Virus record (IMG/VR): IMGVR_UViG_3300029910_000005
Coordinates: 1-64,000 of that record
DNA from: a virus
DNA length: 64,000 bases
Strand: one strand, 5' to 3'
Positions 36,445-44,216 of the stretch are shown here, piece by piece; position 1 is the first letter of the stretch; every line of letters begins with the position of its first letter. A model generated the notes under the pieces. That model searched no databases. It worked only from the letters and a program-made list of their open reading frames with translations, and was not told where the DNA came from. The translations under genes were made by a program, and so were the position numbers.

Positions 36445-37157
36445 CGCACGAAGAGGAGCTCACTAGAGCGTTTGAAACTAGTGATTGGTTTACCATAGCA
36501 CGTATTCTTATACATCAGAACCATAATTTAGATTGGACAATTGGAACGGGTATCGTTAACAAACACCCTACATACTATCTGATCATGCTTAGTGAGCAAT
36601 GGGAGAGGAACGGCAATAAACTCGATGAGTTTGTTCCTACGGCAGCAAACTATGACCATACCGAATTTCTCGCTTGGTTGATGCTGAAGGGAGCCAATCC
36701 GAATCATAGAAGTGAATATGACGACAAATTACACCTAACTCTTGCCAACCTTCCTGGTATGCAGATCCTATTGGCAGCACAGGCATGTGTCACCACGACC
36801 GCACTCGAGGAGAAATTAAAGGATTATAGTGATTTAACAGGATACGGTCTTTATCCGGATTATGGAGAGCATGAGCATGAGCAAGAATTAGCAGATGATG
36901 AAGAATATCGCCAGGACTGTATCTCTGTCCCTCATCAAATTGCGCTTCTCTTGAGGTACGGTGCCAACCCATATCGCCAAGGTTTAATCCACCGAGTATT
37001 TAACAAGAGATATCGTTCGATGCTCGAACGTGCCGGAGTCATGCCTATCCTCCTATCGGCACATATGGTCCCAAGAGTAGGCTGTCATTCCCCTCTACGA
37101 GTACTGCCTGTAGAGGTTGTCCGCCTGGTGGGTGCATATATCTGGCACACACAATGA
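36441..37157 (+). CDS. Ankyrin-repeat protein with F-box-like C-terminus
   Basis: 238 aa. ATG at 36441 after CCCTCACACACA. Repeats are weaker (FLAWLMLKGANPNHRSEYDD, ILLAAQACVTT, LLLRYGANPYRQ), with an inserted acidic loop (EHEHEQELADDEEY). Tail: PILLSAHMVPRVGCHSPLR then VLPVEVVRLVGAYI. Ends in another ATGA overlap with the next gene, again reading through the promoter string (IWHTQ). Confidence 0.86.
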   Translation: MTHEEELTRAFETSDWFTIARILIHQNHNLDWTIGTGIVNKHPTYYLIMLSEQWERNGNKLDEFVPTAANYDHTEFLAWLMLKGANPNHRSEYDDKLHLTLANLPGMQILLAAQACVTTTALEEKLKDYSDLTGYGLYPDYGEHEHEQELADDEEYRQDCISVPHQIALLLRYGANPYRQGLIHRVFNKRYRSMLERAGVMPILLSAHMVPRVGCHSPLRVLPVEVVRLVGAYIWHTQ

Positions 37158-38653
37158 GGAATCCACTCCAGTCGGATGGTGTAGATTGGTCGTTGACGAG
37201 AAACGTGTTGTTATGTGGTGATGATTTTAATAGTTTAAGCGATGTTCTAAACGATGTTTTACGTGGCCGTCGAACTAAGCCTCCATTACACGTCGTGTTT
37301 GCAGTTATCGAGAAGATCCGAGCACGAGGGTTTCCTGTCTTCTCTTTGTTCCACAAACTGATATATAATGATCGAAATGACGTACTAGCGATGATATTGT
37401 TACTCGGATGGGACCCAAATGTACTCAATAAATGGGGAAGTCGTTTGCTCGATGATGGACCCCTGGACACTATCCATCTTCTTCTTGCAGGAGGAGCTAC
37501 CGCCACCGAGATGCCGAGTTCCCTATACACTTACGTTGGTGACATGCACGAGGAAGAGGATGATAATGCAGAGGAGTTGAGGATGATGGGTCGCCATAAT
37601 AGTCATATCATTGCTCTTCTGTTAGCGAACGGTGCAAAAACTACTCCAAAAGATGGATGGAAAGGTCCATCGATAGGTCTCCGTCCTGAATACTGCTCTT
37701 TACTGGAACGTGGTATGCTCATGCCTGTGCTTCTCTCTCCTCGTCTGGTACCACGTTTGGGTAGTCAATCTCCTCTACGGTGGTTACCTATCGAGATCGT
37801 CCGCCTGTTAGCCCGTTGTTTATTTCATATGCCTAAACACAAACTAGATACGATGACGGTGTGGCAGGCTTACGCCAGAAGCGAATGGTGGACGTTGAGA
37901 GATTTATTGTTACATGCCAATGACGTCAAGGAACTTGAGAATCTCTTAGGTGAAATGATCTTATCATTAGATAATATTGCTGCTCCTGGTCCTGCTGCTC
38001 CGTTGCATGTATTCATCGCTATGGTCAATCGACTACGAGCACTCGGATCTCCACCCACGCGTTTAGTGTACCAGACTACTGTTTACGCTCGTCTTGATTA
38101 TCTCGGTTGGTTGTTGCTAATGGGCGGTGATCCGAATGAAACGGTTATATATGATGGTGTCCCTCTTCCATCATTGACGTTCGCATCGATTGATGCGATG
38201 TATGTCTTGCTTGCTGCAGGTGCGAAACCAGTTGCCTGTGTTCTGTACGAGTTCATCGATCTCCACTGGTTCGACAGAGAGATTCGAGCAGGGGAGCATA
38301 TTAAGAATGGATATCGAATTGCTCTTCTCCTAGCCCATGGAGCGAACCCCTACGAACGTATTCCATACAAACCTCACATGACTAGTATGCAGCGTGTTAT
38401 GAAGAAAGATGTACCTTCTATGTACATTGCATCGCTTGAACGTGCCGGTATTCTCCCCATCTTGCTCTCCGCTCGTATGATACCACGTGTAGGAGAACAG
38501 TCTCCCCTCAGGTTACTTGCCTCAGAGTTGATCCGTCTTCTTTACCCCTACTTTGGTACGTGTTTCTCAGAGAGAGACACACATACAACTGTGTTGCCTG
38601 AGAATGCCGGTGAGGACGCGGTCACAACATCGAGCAGTGGAGGAGCAACGTAG
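37154..38653 (+). CDS. Double-length ankyrin/F-box-like protein (fused tandem units)
   Basis: 499 aa, twice the family length. Unit 1 (about 1-225) ends with PVLLSPRLVPRLGSQSPLR and WLPIEIVRLLARCLF; without a stop it continues through HMPKHKLDTMTVWQAYARSE into unit 2, which ends with PILLSARMIPRVGEQSPLR and LLASELIRLLYPYFG. So two neighbouring genes were joined by loss of the first stop. The C-terminal 25 residues read through the next promoter (SERDTHTT) and overlap the next gene by 50 bp. Two F-box-like helices in one chain could hold two Skp1 molecules, if functional. Confidence 0.84.
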   Translation: MRNPLQSDGVDWSLTRNVLLCGDDFNSLSDVLNDVLRGRRTKPPLHVVFAVIEKIRARGFPVFSLFHKLIYNDRNDVLAMILLLGWDPNVLNKWGSRLLDDGPLDTIHLLLAGGATATEMPSSLYTYVGDMHEEEDDNAEELRMMGRHNSHIIALLLANGAKTTPKDGWKGPSIGLRPEYCSLLERGMLMPVLLSPRLVPRLGSQSPLRWLPIEIVRLLARCLFHMPKHKLDTMTVWQAYARSEWWTLRDLLLHANDVKELENLLGEMILSLDNIAAPGPAAPLHVFIAMVNRLRALGSPPTRLVYQTTVYARLDYLGWLLLMGGDPNETVIYDGVPLPSLTFASIDAMYVLLAAGAKPVACVLYEFIDLHWFDREIRAGEHIKNGYRIALLLAHGANPYERIPYKPHMTSMQRVMKKDVPSMYIASLERAGILPILLSARMIPRVGEQSPLRLLASELIRLLYPYFGTCFSERDTHTTVLPENAGEDAVTTSSSGGAT

Positions 38654-39314
38654 AGCACTGGATGGTCATATCTTTGCTGGGCGATGGGATCAAGCAGAGG
38701 AGTTTCTTCAGTTGGGTATAGAGACAAGTACCATAACGCTTCGATATTGGACAGAACAAGGGATAAGAAATAATTATCCGATCTCGTTTTTAAAGACTAT
38801 TTATCTCCAATATTGCTTAAGCCTTAATGTACTTCAACGATACAATTATCATGGACGTATCGTCTATGATGCAGCCTATCATGGTCGCGTTGATTTCCTA
38901 CGATGGTTAATCGAGGAGAGACATCTTTCTGTGAACACTGAGGAAGAGGTATGTGTACCGCTCATTTTCGCCCATCGTGACTGCATCGAGTTACTGCTCA
39001 AAGCAGGCGCGGACGTCCATATGAAGAACGGCTACGGTCATACCGCACTAGCCCGACATATCATATCTACCCCAGAATCCAGCAGTATCAGTCTTCTATT
39101 ACAGTATGGTTCGGATCCCTATATGAAGAATAAAGATGGGATAACGGCGATTGCGTACAGTTTGCGATACGCCCCTCGGTATCATTCCGTGCTACAACGG
39201 GCCGGTATTCTGCCAATTATGTTGTCCGCCCTTATGATACCAAGGGTCGGTGAACGGTCTCCCCTTCGTGTACTTTCGACAGATATTGTCCGTCTTGTGG
39301 GTGGGTGTCTGTGA
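38604..39314 (+). CDS. Ankyrin-repeat protein with F-box-like C-terminus
   Basis: 236 aa from the ATG at 38604, behind GAGACACACATACAACTG. Repeats: FLRWLIEERHLSVNTEEEVC, LLLKAGADVHMKNGYGHTAL, LLLQYGSDPYMKNKDGITAI. Tail: PIMLSALMIPRVGERSPLR then VLSTDIVRLVGGCL. Last ankyrin gene of the cluster, 31 bp before the Skp1 homologue. Confidence 0.86.
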   Translation: MPVRTRSQHRAVEEQRRALDGHIFAGRWDQAEEFLQLGIETSTITLRYWTEQGIRNNYPISFLKTIYLQYCLSLNVLQRYNYHGRIVYDAAYHGRVDFLRWLIEERHLSVNTEEEVCVPLIFAHRDCIELLLKAGADVHMKNGYGHTALARHIISTPESSSISLLLQYGSDPYMKNKDGITAIAYSLRYAPRYHSVLQRAGILPIMLSALMIPRVGERSPLRVLSTDIVRLVGGCL

Positions 39315-39345
39315 GATTATCACAAACATAACTACACGGAACAAG

Positions 39346-39970
39346 ATGAGCGGTAAGGTTATTTTACTGTCGGGAGATGGACAGAAGATCGAGATCACGC
39401 GTCCGATGGCAGAGATGTCCGAGTTGATGAAATCGATGCTTGCTGATGATGACGATCCGGATGATATCCCGGAAATTCCTCTCCTCGAGGTCTCCTACGA
39501 GATCATGTTGAGGGTGGTTATGTTTCTCGAGAAGCACGTGAACGATCCTATGAAGGAGATCACCAAACCAATTGCGACGAACAAATTGGTGGAGATTGTC
39601 GGGGAGTGGGACGATACTTTCATTAGCTATCTGGACACCAATCAGACGATCTTGTTCAAGGTGATCCTCGCTGCCAACTACTTGGATATCCCCTCCCTTC
39701 TCGATCTGGGGATCTGCAAAATCGCCTGTATGGTGAAAGGCAGGGAGCCAGACGAGGTCAAGAAGATGTTTAACATTGAACCCGATATCACCCCTGAGGA
39801 AGTAAGTTCGCGGTGAGACAGAGATAGAGAGACGATGAGAACTAACGCACCAACAGGAGAAATTAGTCAGAGATGCCAACCCGTGGATTTTTGAGGTACA
39901 GAAAGCAGAGACTCCTGCTGTTCCGGCTGCTGGTGCGGGTGCTGCTGCTGCGGTTGCTGTTGATGCGTAG
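39346..39970 (+). CDS. SKP1-like: Skp1 homologue, two exons
   Basis: Exon 1 39346-39801 (152 codons), exon 2 39857-39970 (37 codons and stop); 189 aa spliced. It aligns with Skp1 along its length: ILLSGDGQKIEI, a BTB/POZ core, PLLEVSYEIMLRVVMFLEKH, WDDTFISYLDTNQTILFKVI, LAANYLDIPSLLDLGICKIA, MVKGREPDEVKKMFNIEPDI then TPEE. Exon 2 supplies EKLVRDANPWIFE, which matches the last Skp1 helix, plus an Ala-rich tail. Unspliced mRNA would stop after VSSR and lack that helix. Skp1 joins F-box proteins to cullin-1 in SCF ubiquitin ligases. Placed directly behind a cluster of F-box-like ankyrin proteins. Confidence 0.93.
39802..39856 (+). other. Spliceosomal intron in the Skp1 gene
   Basis: 55 nt. 5' site GTAAGT directly after codon 152 (phase 0); branch-point-like ACTAAC at 39841-39846; 3' site CAACAG, 11 nt after the branch adenosine. 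Reading through gives a stop 15 nt in, while joining the flanks restores the conserved Skp1 C-terminus in frame. All three splice signals and the protein alignment agree. Confidence 0.9.
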
Positions 39971-39988
39971 TGTTTGTTTGTTTGTTTG

Positions 39989-40330
39989 TTATACCATTAA
40001 TAAGACATTGGTTTCTACTGCCATTAACAATGGATTCACCACCTCACGCATCCATTGACTATTTCGATCGATCAGCCGTTTCTCGACGATAATGAACGTG
40101 GCCAGATAGTCTTTGAGACCCCCTAACTGTTTGGGTGGAATGATCCGGACTTGGTAGATACGTCCCTCACGGAGAAACGTCGCGCTTGTTCCTGCTTCAT
40201 CCCATGATACCATATGCTTCTCTTTCTGATAATCGAGCAGAACATCCGGTGGAACATCGCTAACGATCAGAATTTCAAAATGACGATGTTCTTTTATCGC
40301 CGTCTCCAGTGTCTTACGCAACTTGTTCAT
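39989..40330 (-). CDS. Uncharacterised small protein
   Basis: 113 aa. The ATG at 40330 lies after TTTCTTTTTCTTCACG on the minus strand. Basic alpha/beta sequence (ETAIKEHRHFEILIVSDVPP, YQVRIIPPKQLGGLKDYLAT). No family recognised. Converges on the Skp1 gene with an 18-bp gap. Confidence 0.6.
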   Translation of the reverse strand: MNKLRKTLETAIKEHRHFEILIVSDVPPDVLLDYQKEKHMVSWDEAGTSATFLREGRIYQVRIIPPKQLGGLKDYLATFIIVEKRLIDRNSQWMREVVNPLLMAVETNVLLMV

Positions 40331-40375
40331 CGTGAAGAAAAAGAAATGTGTGGTAGGAGGGGGACAAATGCTTAC

Positions 40376-40774
40376 TTAATCAACATCTTCAATACATGTT
40401 GGTGGTATGTACGTCGGTGATAATATATCCATCGCGTCCTCAGGGGAAGCCTGAACCTGACTCCATTCTGGCTCATTGTACGTCGGTGGTAATTCCTCTT
40501 CCTCAGGTAAATCACGTACCAATTCCCTCTGCACGCGACACCATTCCGGATAGGTAAGCGAGACGGGTACCATCCCATCAGCTATCTCCTCTGCCGTCCC
40601 GAGTCTAATCCTCCTTTCCTGTTGCGGAGGAGGTGGTGGTCTCAGCACTTTTGCATGTACGTGATTCGTGCTATCATTGTATCGAACAAGTGTTGTGATT
40701 AGGGTCGAATCACACCACCGCGTGTATTCCTCTTGTTGTCTCGCATCTCCACAGTGACGTTTAGCTTCTGACAT
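40376..40774 (-). CDS. Proline-rich protein with PPxY motif
   Basis: 132 aa. ATG after CACTTTGAAAAAA. A polyproline run (RPPPPPQQE), then LPPTYNEPEWSQVQ and SPTYIPPTC. PPTY is a PPxY late-domain type motif, which in enveloped viruses binds WW domains of Nedd4-family ubiquitin ligases for budding. Whether it works so here is unknown. No other motif seen. Confidence 0.6.
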   Translation of the reverse strand: MSEAKRHCGDARQQEEYTRWCDSTLITTLVRYNDSTNHVHAKVLRPPPPPQQERRIRLGTAEEIADGMVPVSLTYPEWCRVQRELVRDLPEEEELPPTYNEPEWSQVQASPEDAMDILSPTYIPPTCIEDVD

Positions 40775-40803
40775 TTTTTTCAAAGTGTGATTTACACGTA
40801 TAA

Positions 40804-41307
40804 CTACCCATCCAACCAACGACTGGTAGCATATTCCACCTCGCTCATGGTAATCAACTCTTCAAACTTCGCAATCATAGCGTCTGTCGGAACACCGAGT
40901 TTGTCCTTGTACTTCTGACCGTACATGGACAGCACCTCGTTTGCGTACTCATTGATAGTCTCTCCTACTTTTTTGACCACCCTATGTGACGGTTTCATCA
41001 TTACATTGAGCTCGTCGATGAGTTTCAACTGTGTCTCCGTGCCAACCAACTCTGGTTTCTCTGGTCCTAAGCAGAAGCATTCGAAACTACCGGTATACAT
41101 TCCACTGGCTTTGAGAAAGATGATGGTTTGCTTAATAGCGGGGTCCAAGGCGTCCAGTTTGGCCTGACGTGCTTTCTCCTTCTCCTCCTTTTCTTGCTGC
41201 TCTTGCGTCTTGTTCCCCAGAATCCATTGTTGTTGCGCGAGCAACTTGTTGAGCTCCTCAGGGGTCAAAACCCGAACAGGTGTTGGTGGGACAGGTGTGC
41301 CTGGCAT
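40804..41307 (-). CDS. Uncharacterised protein
   Basis: 167 aa. ATG at 41307, with CTCACATATATCTCGGTGACAAA upstream on the minus strand. Pro-rich leader (PGTPVPPTPVRVLTP), a charged helix (KTQEQQEKEEKEKARQAKL), then a mixed C-terminal domain. I recognise no family. The upstream 40 bp include a (GA)n tract at 41343-41361. Confidence 0.62.
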   Translation of the reverse strand: MPGTPVPPTPVRVLTPEELNKLLAQQQWILGNKTQEQQEKEEKEKARQAKLDALDPAIKQTIIFLKASGMYTGSFECFCLGPEKPELVGTETQLKLIDELNVMMKPSHRVVKKVGETINEYANEVLSMYGQKYKDKLGVPTDAMIAKFEELITMSEVEYATSRWLDG

Positions 41308-41385
41308 TTTGTCACCGAGATATATGTGAGAAAGATGTGTGAGAGAGAGAGAGAGAGAGAGGGGGGACATACTTATTTACGTCGA

Positions 41386-41766
41386 TTAATGTAGAAATTT
41401 GTACCCACCAATGGCATCAACAGCAACTTTCTCGATCTTGGGGTATCGCGGACCATCTTGTCGACGGATCATTTCCTCGTAGAGAACGGCTCCATAGCAT
41501 CCCACATAGCCGTGAGGGCCATTATCGCCTTTAATCCAGTCTTCAGGGAAGAAGGTGACCTTCCCCCAGACGGTCACCTGCTGGAACTTTACCACTTTTC
41601 CGGTCTTGGCACAGATGAAATCGACCATTCTGGGCTCGTTGTTCTCGTAATCCTTGTCACGCACAAGGTAGGTATGTACTTTAAGTGGACCAGTGTGGTA
41701 AACTACAACACTGTACATATCCTGACTCTCCAACTTGGGACGCTTGCTGGTTTGTTCGATGCTCAT
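41386..41766 (-). CDS. Uncharacterised protein, tandem paralog pair (first)
   Basis: 126 aa from the ATG at 41766, after CACAAATACACACAAA. Shares with the next gene up: DxDYxxxxxxMxDFICxKTG, VxFQQxxxWGKxxxF, a variable loop, and a C-terminal YPKIxxxAxxxIGG. Basic leader SIEQTSKRPKLES. The conserved DFICAKTGKVVKFQQ core suggests a small beta-rich domain. Function unknown. Confidence 0.66.
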   Translation of the reverse strand: MSIEQTSKRPKLESQDMYSVVVYHTGPLKVHTYLVRDKDYENNEPRMVDFICAKTGKVVKFQQVTVWGKVTFFPEDWIKGDNGPHGYVGCYGAVLYEEMIRRQDGPRYPKIEKVAVDAIGGYKFLH

Positions 41767-41818
41767 TTTGTGTGTATTTGTGCAAAAAACAATATATGTG
41801 AGAGAGGGGGACAGAGAT

Positions 41819-42217
41819 TTATTTATTGTCGTGCAAAGCATGGACACCACCAATCTTCTCAAGGGCAGCAACACTGATTTTTGGGTATTTCGATTGTCCC
41901 GCTCGTATTGCATCGTATTCACTGAGGTTGTAATGCTTGAAATTGCTTCCTTTGACCTCTCCTTCTGTGTTGAAGTCACGTCCGAAGAGATGAGGTTTAC
42001 CCCAGATGATTTCTTGCTGGAACTCGACCGTATTGCCTGTCTTCACACAGATAAAATCGAACATCTTACCGCCATCGTCACAATTGTAGTCGGAATCGCG
42101 CGCAAAATACACCAACACATTGTACGCATCGACCTGATTGACGACAATCAGATACGTACTCGCATCCTCTTCCACCTCATATGTCTCCGTCATCTTTTTT
42201 TCTTGTCTAGATGTCAT
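41819..42217 (-). CDS. Uncharacterised protein, tandem paralog pair (second)
   Basis: 132 aa from ATG 42217 (or 42193). Paralog of the gene at 41386 by DFICVKTGNTVEFQQ, the WGK motif, and SKYPKISVAALEKIGG. Overlaps the stop of the upstream gene (42207-42626) by 11 bp, so the two are likely transcribed together. Confidence 0.66.
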   Translation of the reverse strand: MTSRQEKKMTETYEVEEDASTYLIVVNQVDAYNVLVYFARDSDYNCDDGGKMFDFICVKTGNTVEFQQEIIWGKPHLFGRDFNTEGEVKGSNFKHYNLSEYDAIRAGQSKYPKISVAALEKIGGVHALHDNK

Positions 42218-42626
42218 AGCGAGTTTGTGAGACCCACTCAGGCGCCCACTCAGGCGGTGGACAACCAGGACAGGTACAGGGTGGGTGCTCGACGAGGGTG
42301 GCCAATGGTATTCGCGGCTCCCACCAACGTTCCTTATCATCCGCAGCGAGGACGGCATCAGGAATCTTCCGTATGAAGTGATAGCGGAGCAATCCACCGT
42401 CCATACAGATCGATATCGGGATATTTGCCCATAACTCATTTAGTGGAACGTTTGATACCATTGTAATTATCGCATTTTTGCTCCCTCGTATATGGAGCAT
42501 ACTGATGACTCTAGCTATTACCCTAAAATCACCGCCATACAGATTAATACCAGGGACGAAATCAGGGATCTCACCCACCAGGGTGACTGATTTCTTCACC
42601 GTGTACTCGTATTCGTAATTAGCCAT
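42207..42626 (-). CDS. Uncharacterised protein with C-terminal CTCPGCPPP motif
   Basis: 139 aa. The divergent gene at 42679 lies 52 bp away. The core is beta-like (RVIARVISMLHIRGSKNAII). Near the C-terminus EHPPCTCPGCPPPEWAPEW could be a two-cysteine-pair metal site or simple Pro-rich tail. No family recognised. Confidence 0.62.
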   Translation of the reverse strand: MANYEYEYTVKKSVTLVGEIPDFVPGINLYGGDFRVIARVISMLHIRGSKNAIITMVSNVPLNELWANIPISICMDGGLLRYHFIRKIPDAVLAADDKERWWEPRIPLATLVEHPPCTCPGCPPPEWAPEWVSQTRYDI

Positions 42627-42678
42627 TATGTGGTGTGAGAGTTGTCTCCCCTCTCACAAACACAACTACCTTGCCAAG

Positions 42679-42954
42679 ATGCCACGCTACGGAGACCACC
42701 ATGGATACGCTAAACATTGGGATAACCCATCCCATTGGCACGGAGAAGGACATCCGGAGTACCGATTGCAACAAGAGCATTGGCAGATGTACGGATATCC
42801 ACCGACGCATCCAAACTATGCTTCACAGTTGGCGAACTGGATGACAGTGGGGTATCCTGTGGGCCATCCAGAGTACCGACAACAGCGAGAGAATTGGCAA
42901 ACGAACGGATTCCCACAAGGTCATCCGGAGTATGTTGGAGGAGGAGTATGGTAG
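42679..42954 (+). CDS. Small Trp/His/Tyr-rich repeat protein
   Basis: 91 aa. ATG after CTCTCACAAACACAACTACCTTGCCAAG. Four tandem units of about 23 residues, with consensus HWxxxGyPxGHPEYRxQxxN: HWHGEGHPEYRLQQ, HWQMYGYPPTHPNYASQ, NWMTVGYPVGHPEYRQQ, NWQTNGFPQGHPEY. Almost no hydrophobic core, so it is probably extended or self-assembling. No known family. Confidence 0.68.
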   Translation: MPRYGDHHGYAKHWDNPSHWHGEGHPEYRLQQEHWQMYGYPPTHPNYASQLANWMTVGYPVGHPEYRQQRENWQTNGFPQGHPEYVGGGVW

Positions 42955-42978
42955 TTGTTGTTGTTTACATAAGATAAG

Positions 42979-43905
42979 CTAAAAGAGAAGCAGTGCCTCG
43001 AGATTATCTCCTTTTCCCACAAGAAAAGGATCATTGGTAACTTTTTGACGATGATGCATCAATCTACCTCCACGAGCACCTACAAAGAGATTGAAGACAT
43101 CGATCATCTCATAAATACCTCCCTGAGCTCTACGGGTGTCACATAGCAACTGAGCTAGTTTGATATCGCATTGTGTGATCATTTCCACCTTTTGGTCCCC
43201 GTGATTGCCCGAGAGAAACACCACTATTTTACTCCCACCTTTTCTATCACATAGGAATCCCTCTATGCTCTTTGGGCATGGAGGATACACAATGAAATAT
43301 CTCTCCTCTTCTCTCAGTGGTTCACGCTTCATGACGATAGACTCTGACTTACCTCGCGAGGTAATTGCTGGCCACTCTTGTCGTACCTTAGGAGCAGGTT
43401 TCTCGATGATCGCCACCGTTACGTCTTCATAGGTTCTCAACCTTGTCGTCTGCGTCCCAAACAGATCGAACCACGTGTACACCGCATACGCCTTATTCCC
43501 TCCCTCTCCTCCACGTAACTGTAGCAAACGATACCCATCTTCGCGAGTTCTACATTGCGTGATCAGTTGGACCTTTTCCGTTTTCGCGGAGTCATAAAAC
43601 ACCCACACCTCACCACCCTTCTCCTCGTTGTAGCGGAACCCTGCCACCGCTAGTCCTCGATCATCTCCAACGGTACGGTACCCTGTCCTCCTCAGAATAT
43701 AGACCTCCTCTACATCCCCAAGTTCGGAGACATCTACAAAACCAGCGTGATCACTTAAGCGTTCTCCAAGACCATCAACTCTGATCTTTGTCAGGGTGTT
43801 CAGTTCCAGCATCTTGTCGTCCCTTAAGGCCACAAAGAGGTCCAAGGAAACACGAACGAACCCGGCCCCTCGCTTGATCGCTACTTTGACTTCCTCCTTA
43901 GACAT
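42979..43905 (-). CDS. Uncharacterised protein with internal duplication
   Basis: 308 aa from ATG 43905, after CTCACAAACAACA. Two related halves: EKVQLITQCRTREDGYRLLQ with WFDLFGTQTTRLRTY, and QKVEMITQCDIKLAQLLCDT with VFNLFVGARGGRL. Each half also has a preceding GGxxVVFxS-like strand. Likely two copies of one domain. Not recognised. Confidence 0.66.
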   Translation of the reverse strand: MSKEEVKVAIKRGAGFVRVSLDLFVALRDDKMLELNTLTKIRVDGLGERLSDHAGFVDVSELGDVEEVYILRRTGYRTVGDDRGLAVAGFRYNEEKGGEVWVFYDSAKTEKVQLITQCRTREDGYRLLQLRGGEGGNKAYAVYTWFDLFGTQTTRLRTYEDVTVAIIEKPAPKVRQEWPAITSRGKSESIVMKREPLREEERYFIVYPPCPKSIEGFLCDRKGGSKIVVFLSGNHGDQKVEMITQCDIKLAQLLCDTRRAQGGIYEMIDVFNLFVGARGGRLMHHRQKVTNDPFLVGKGDNLEALLLF

Positions 43906-43925
43906 TGTTGTTGTTTGTGAGAAAG

Positions 43926-44216
43926 ATGGCAATATGGCAGGAAGAAGAAGATGCTCGGACGGTGTGGGTCGAGATGTTTTACCCTTGGTTCTGGATTATT
44001 TGGGTAATGATAGCTCAAATCGATGCTTTTGAGATCAGTCCGACTCATGGATTTTTCATGGTATGTCTATCAGGTCTGACGATTGCTATACTTACATTCA
44101 TGTCTGAGCGAGCAACCTGGCGTCATTTTGTCCTCGCGCTCTGGCTATGTTTTATCTATCCGATGATAGTGATGATGAGGTTGAGAAGTTATTTTGAGTA
44201 TCGATTACACGGTTAG
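43926..44216 (+). CDS. Small membrane protein, three membrane segments
   Basis: 96 aa from the ATG at 43926 (an upstream TTG start is not credible). Hydrophobic segments at about 14-32, 41-58 and 66-86 ([48 protein letters not shown]). Charged ends. Promoter string TTGTTTGTGAGAAAG overlaps that of the divergent gene. Function unknown. Confidence 0.62.
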   Translation: MAIWQEEEDARTVWVEMFYPWFWIIWVMIAQIDAFEISPTHGFFMVCLSGLTIAILTFMSERATWRHFVLALWLCFIYPMIVMMRLRSYFEYRLHG

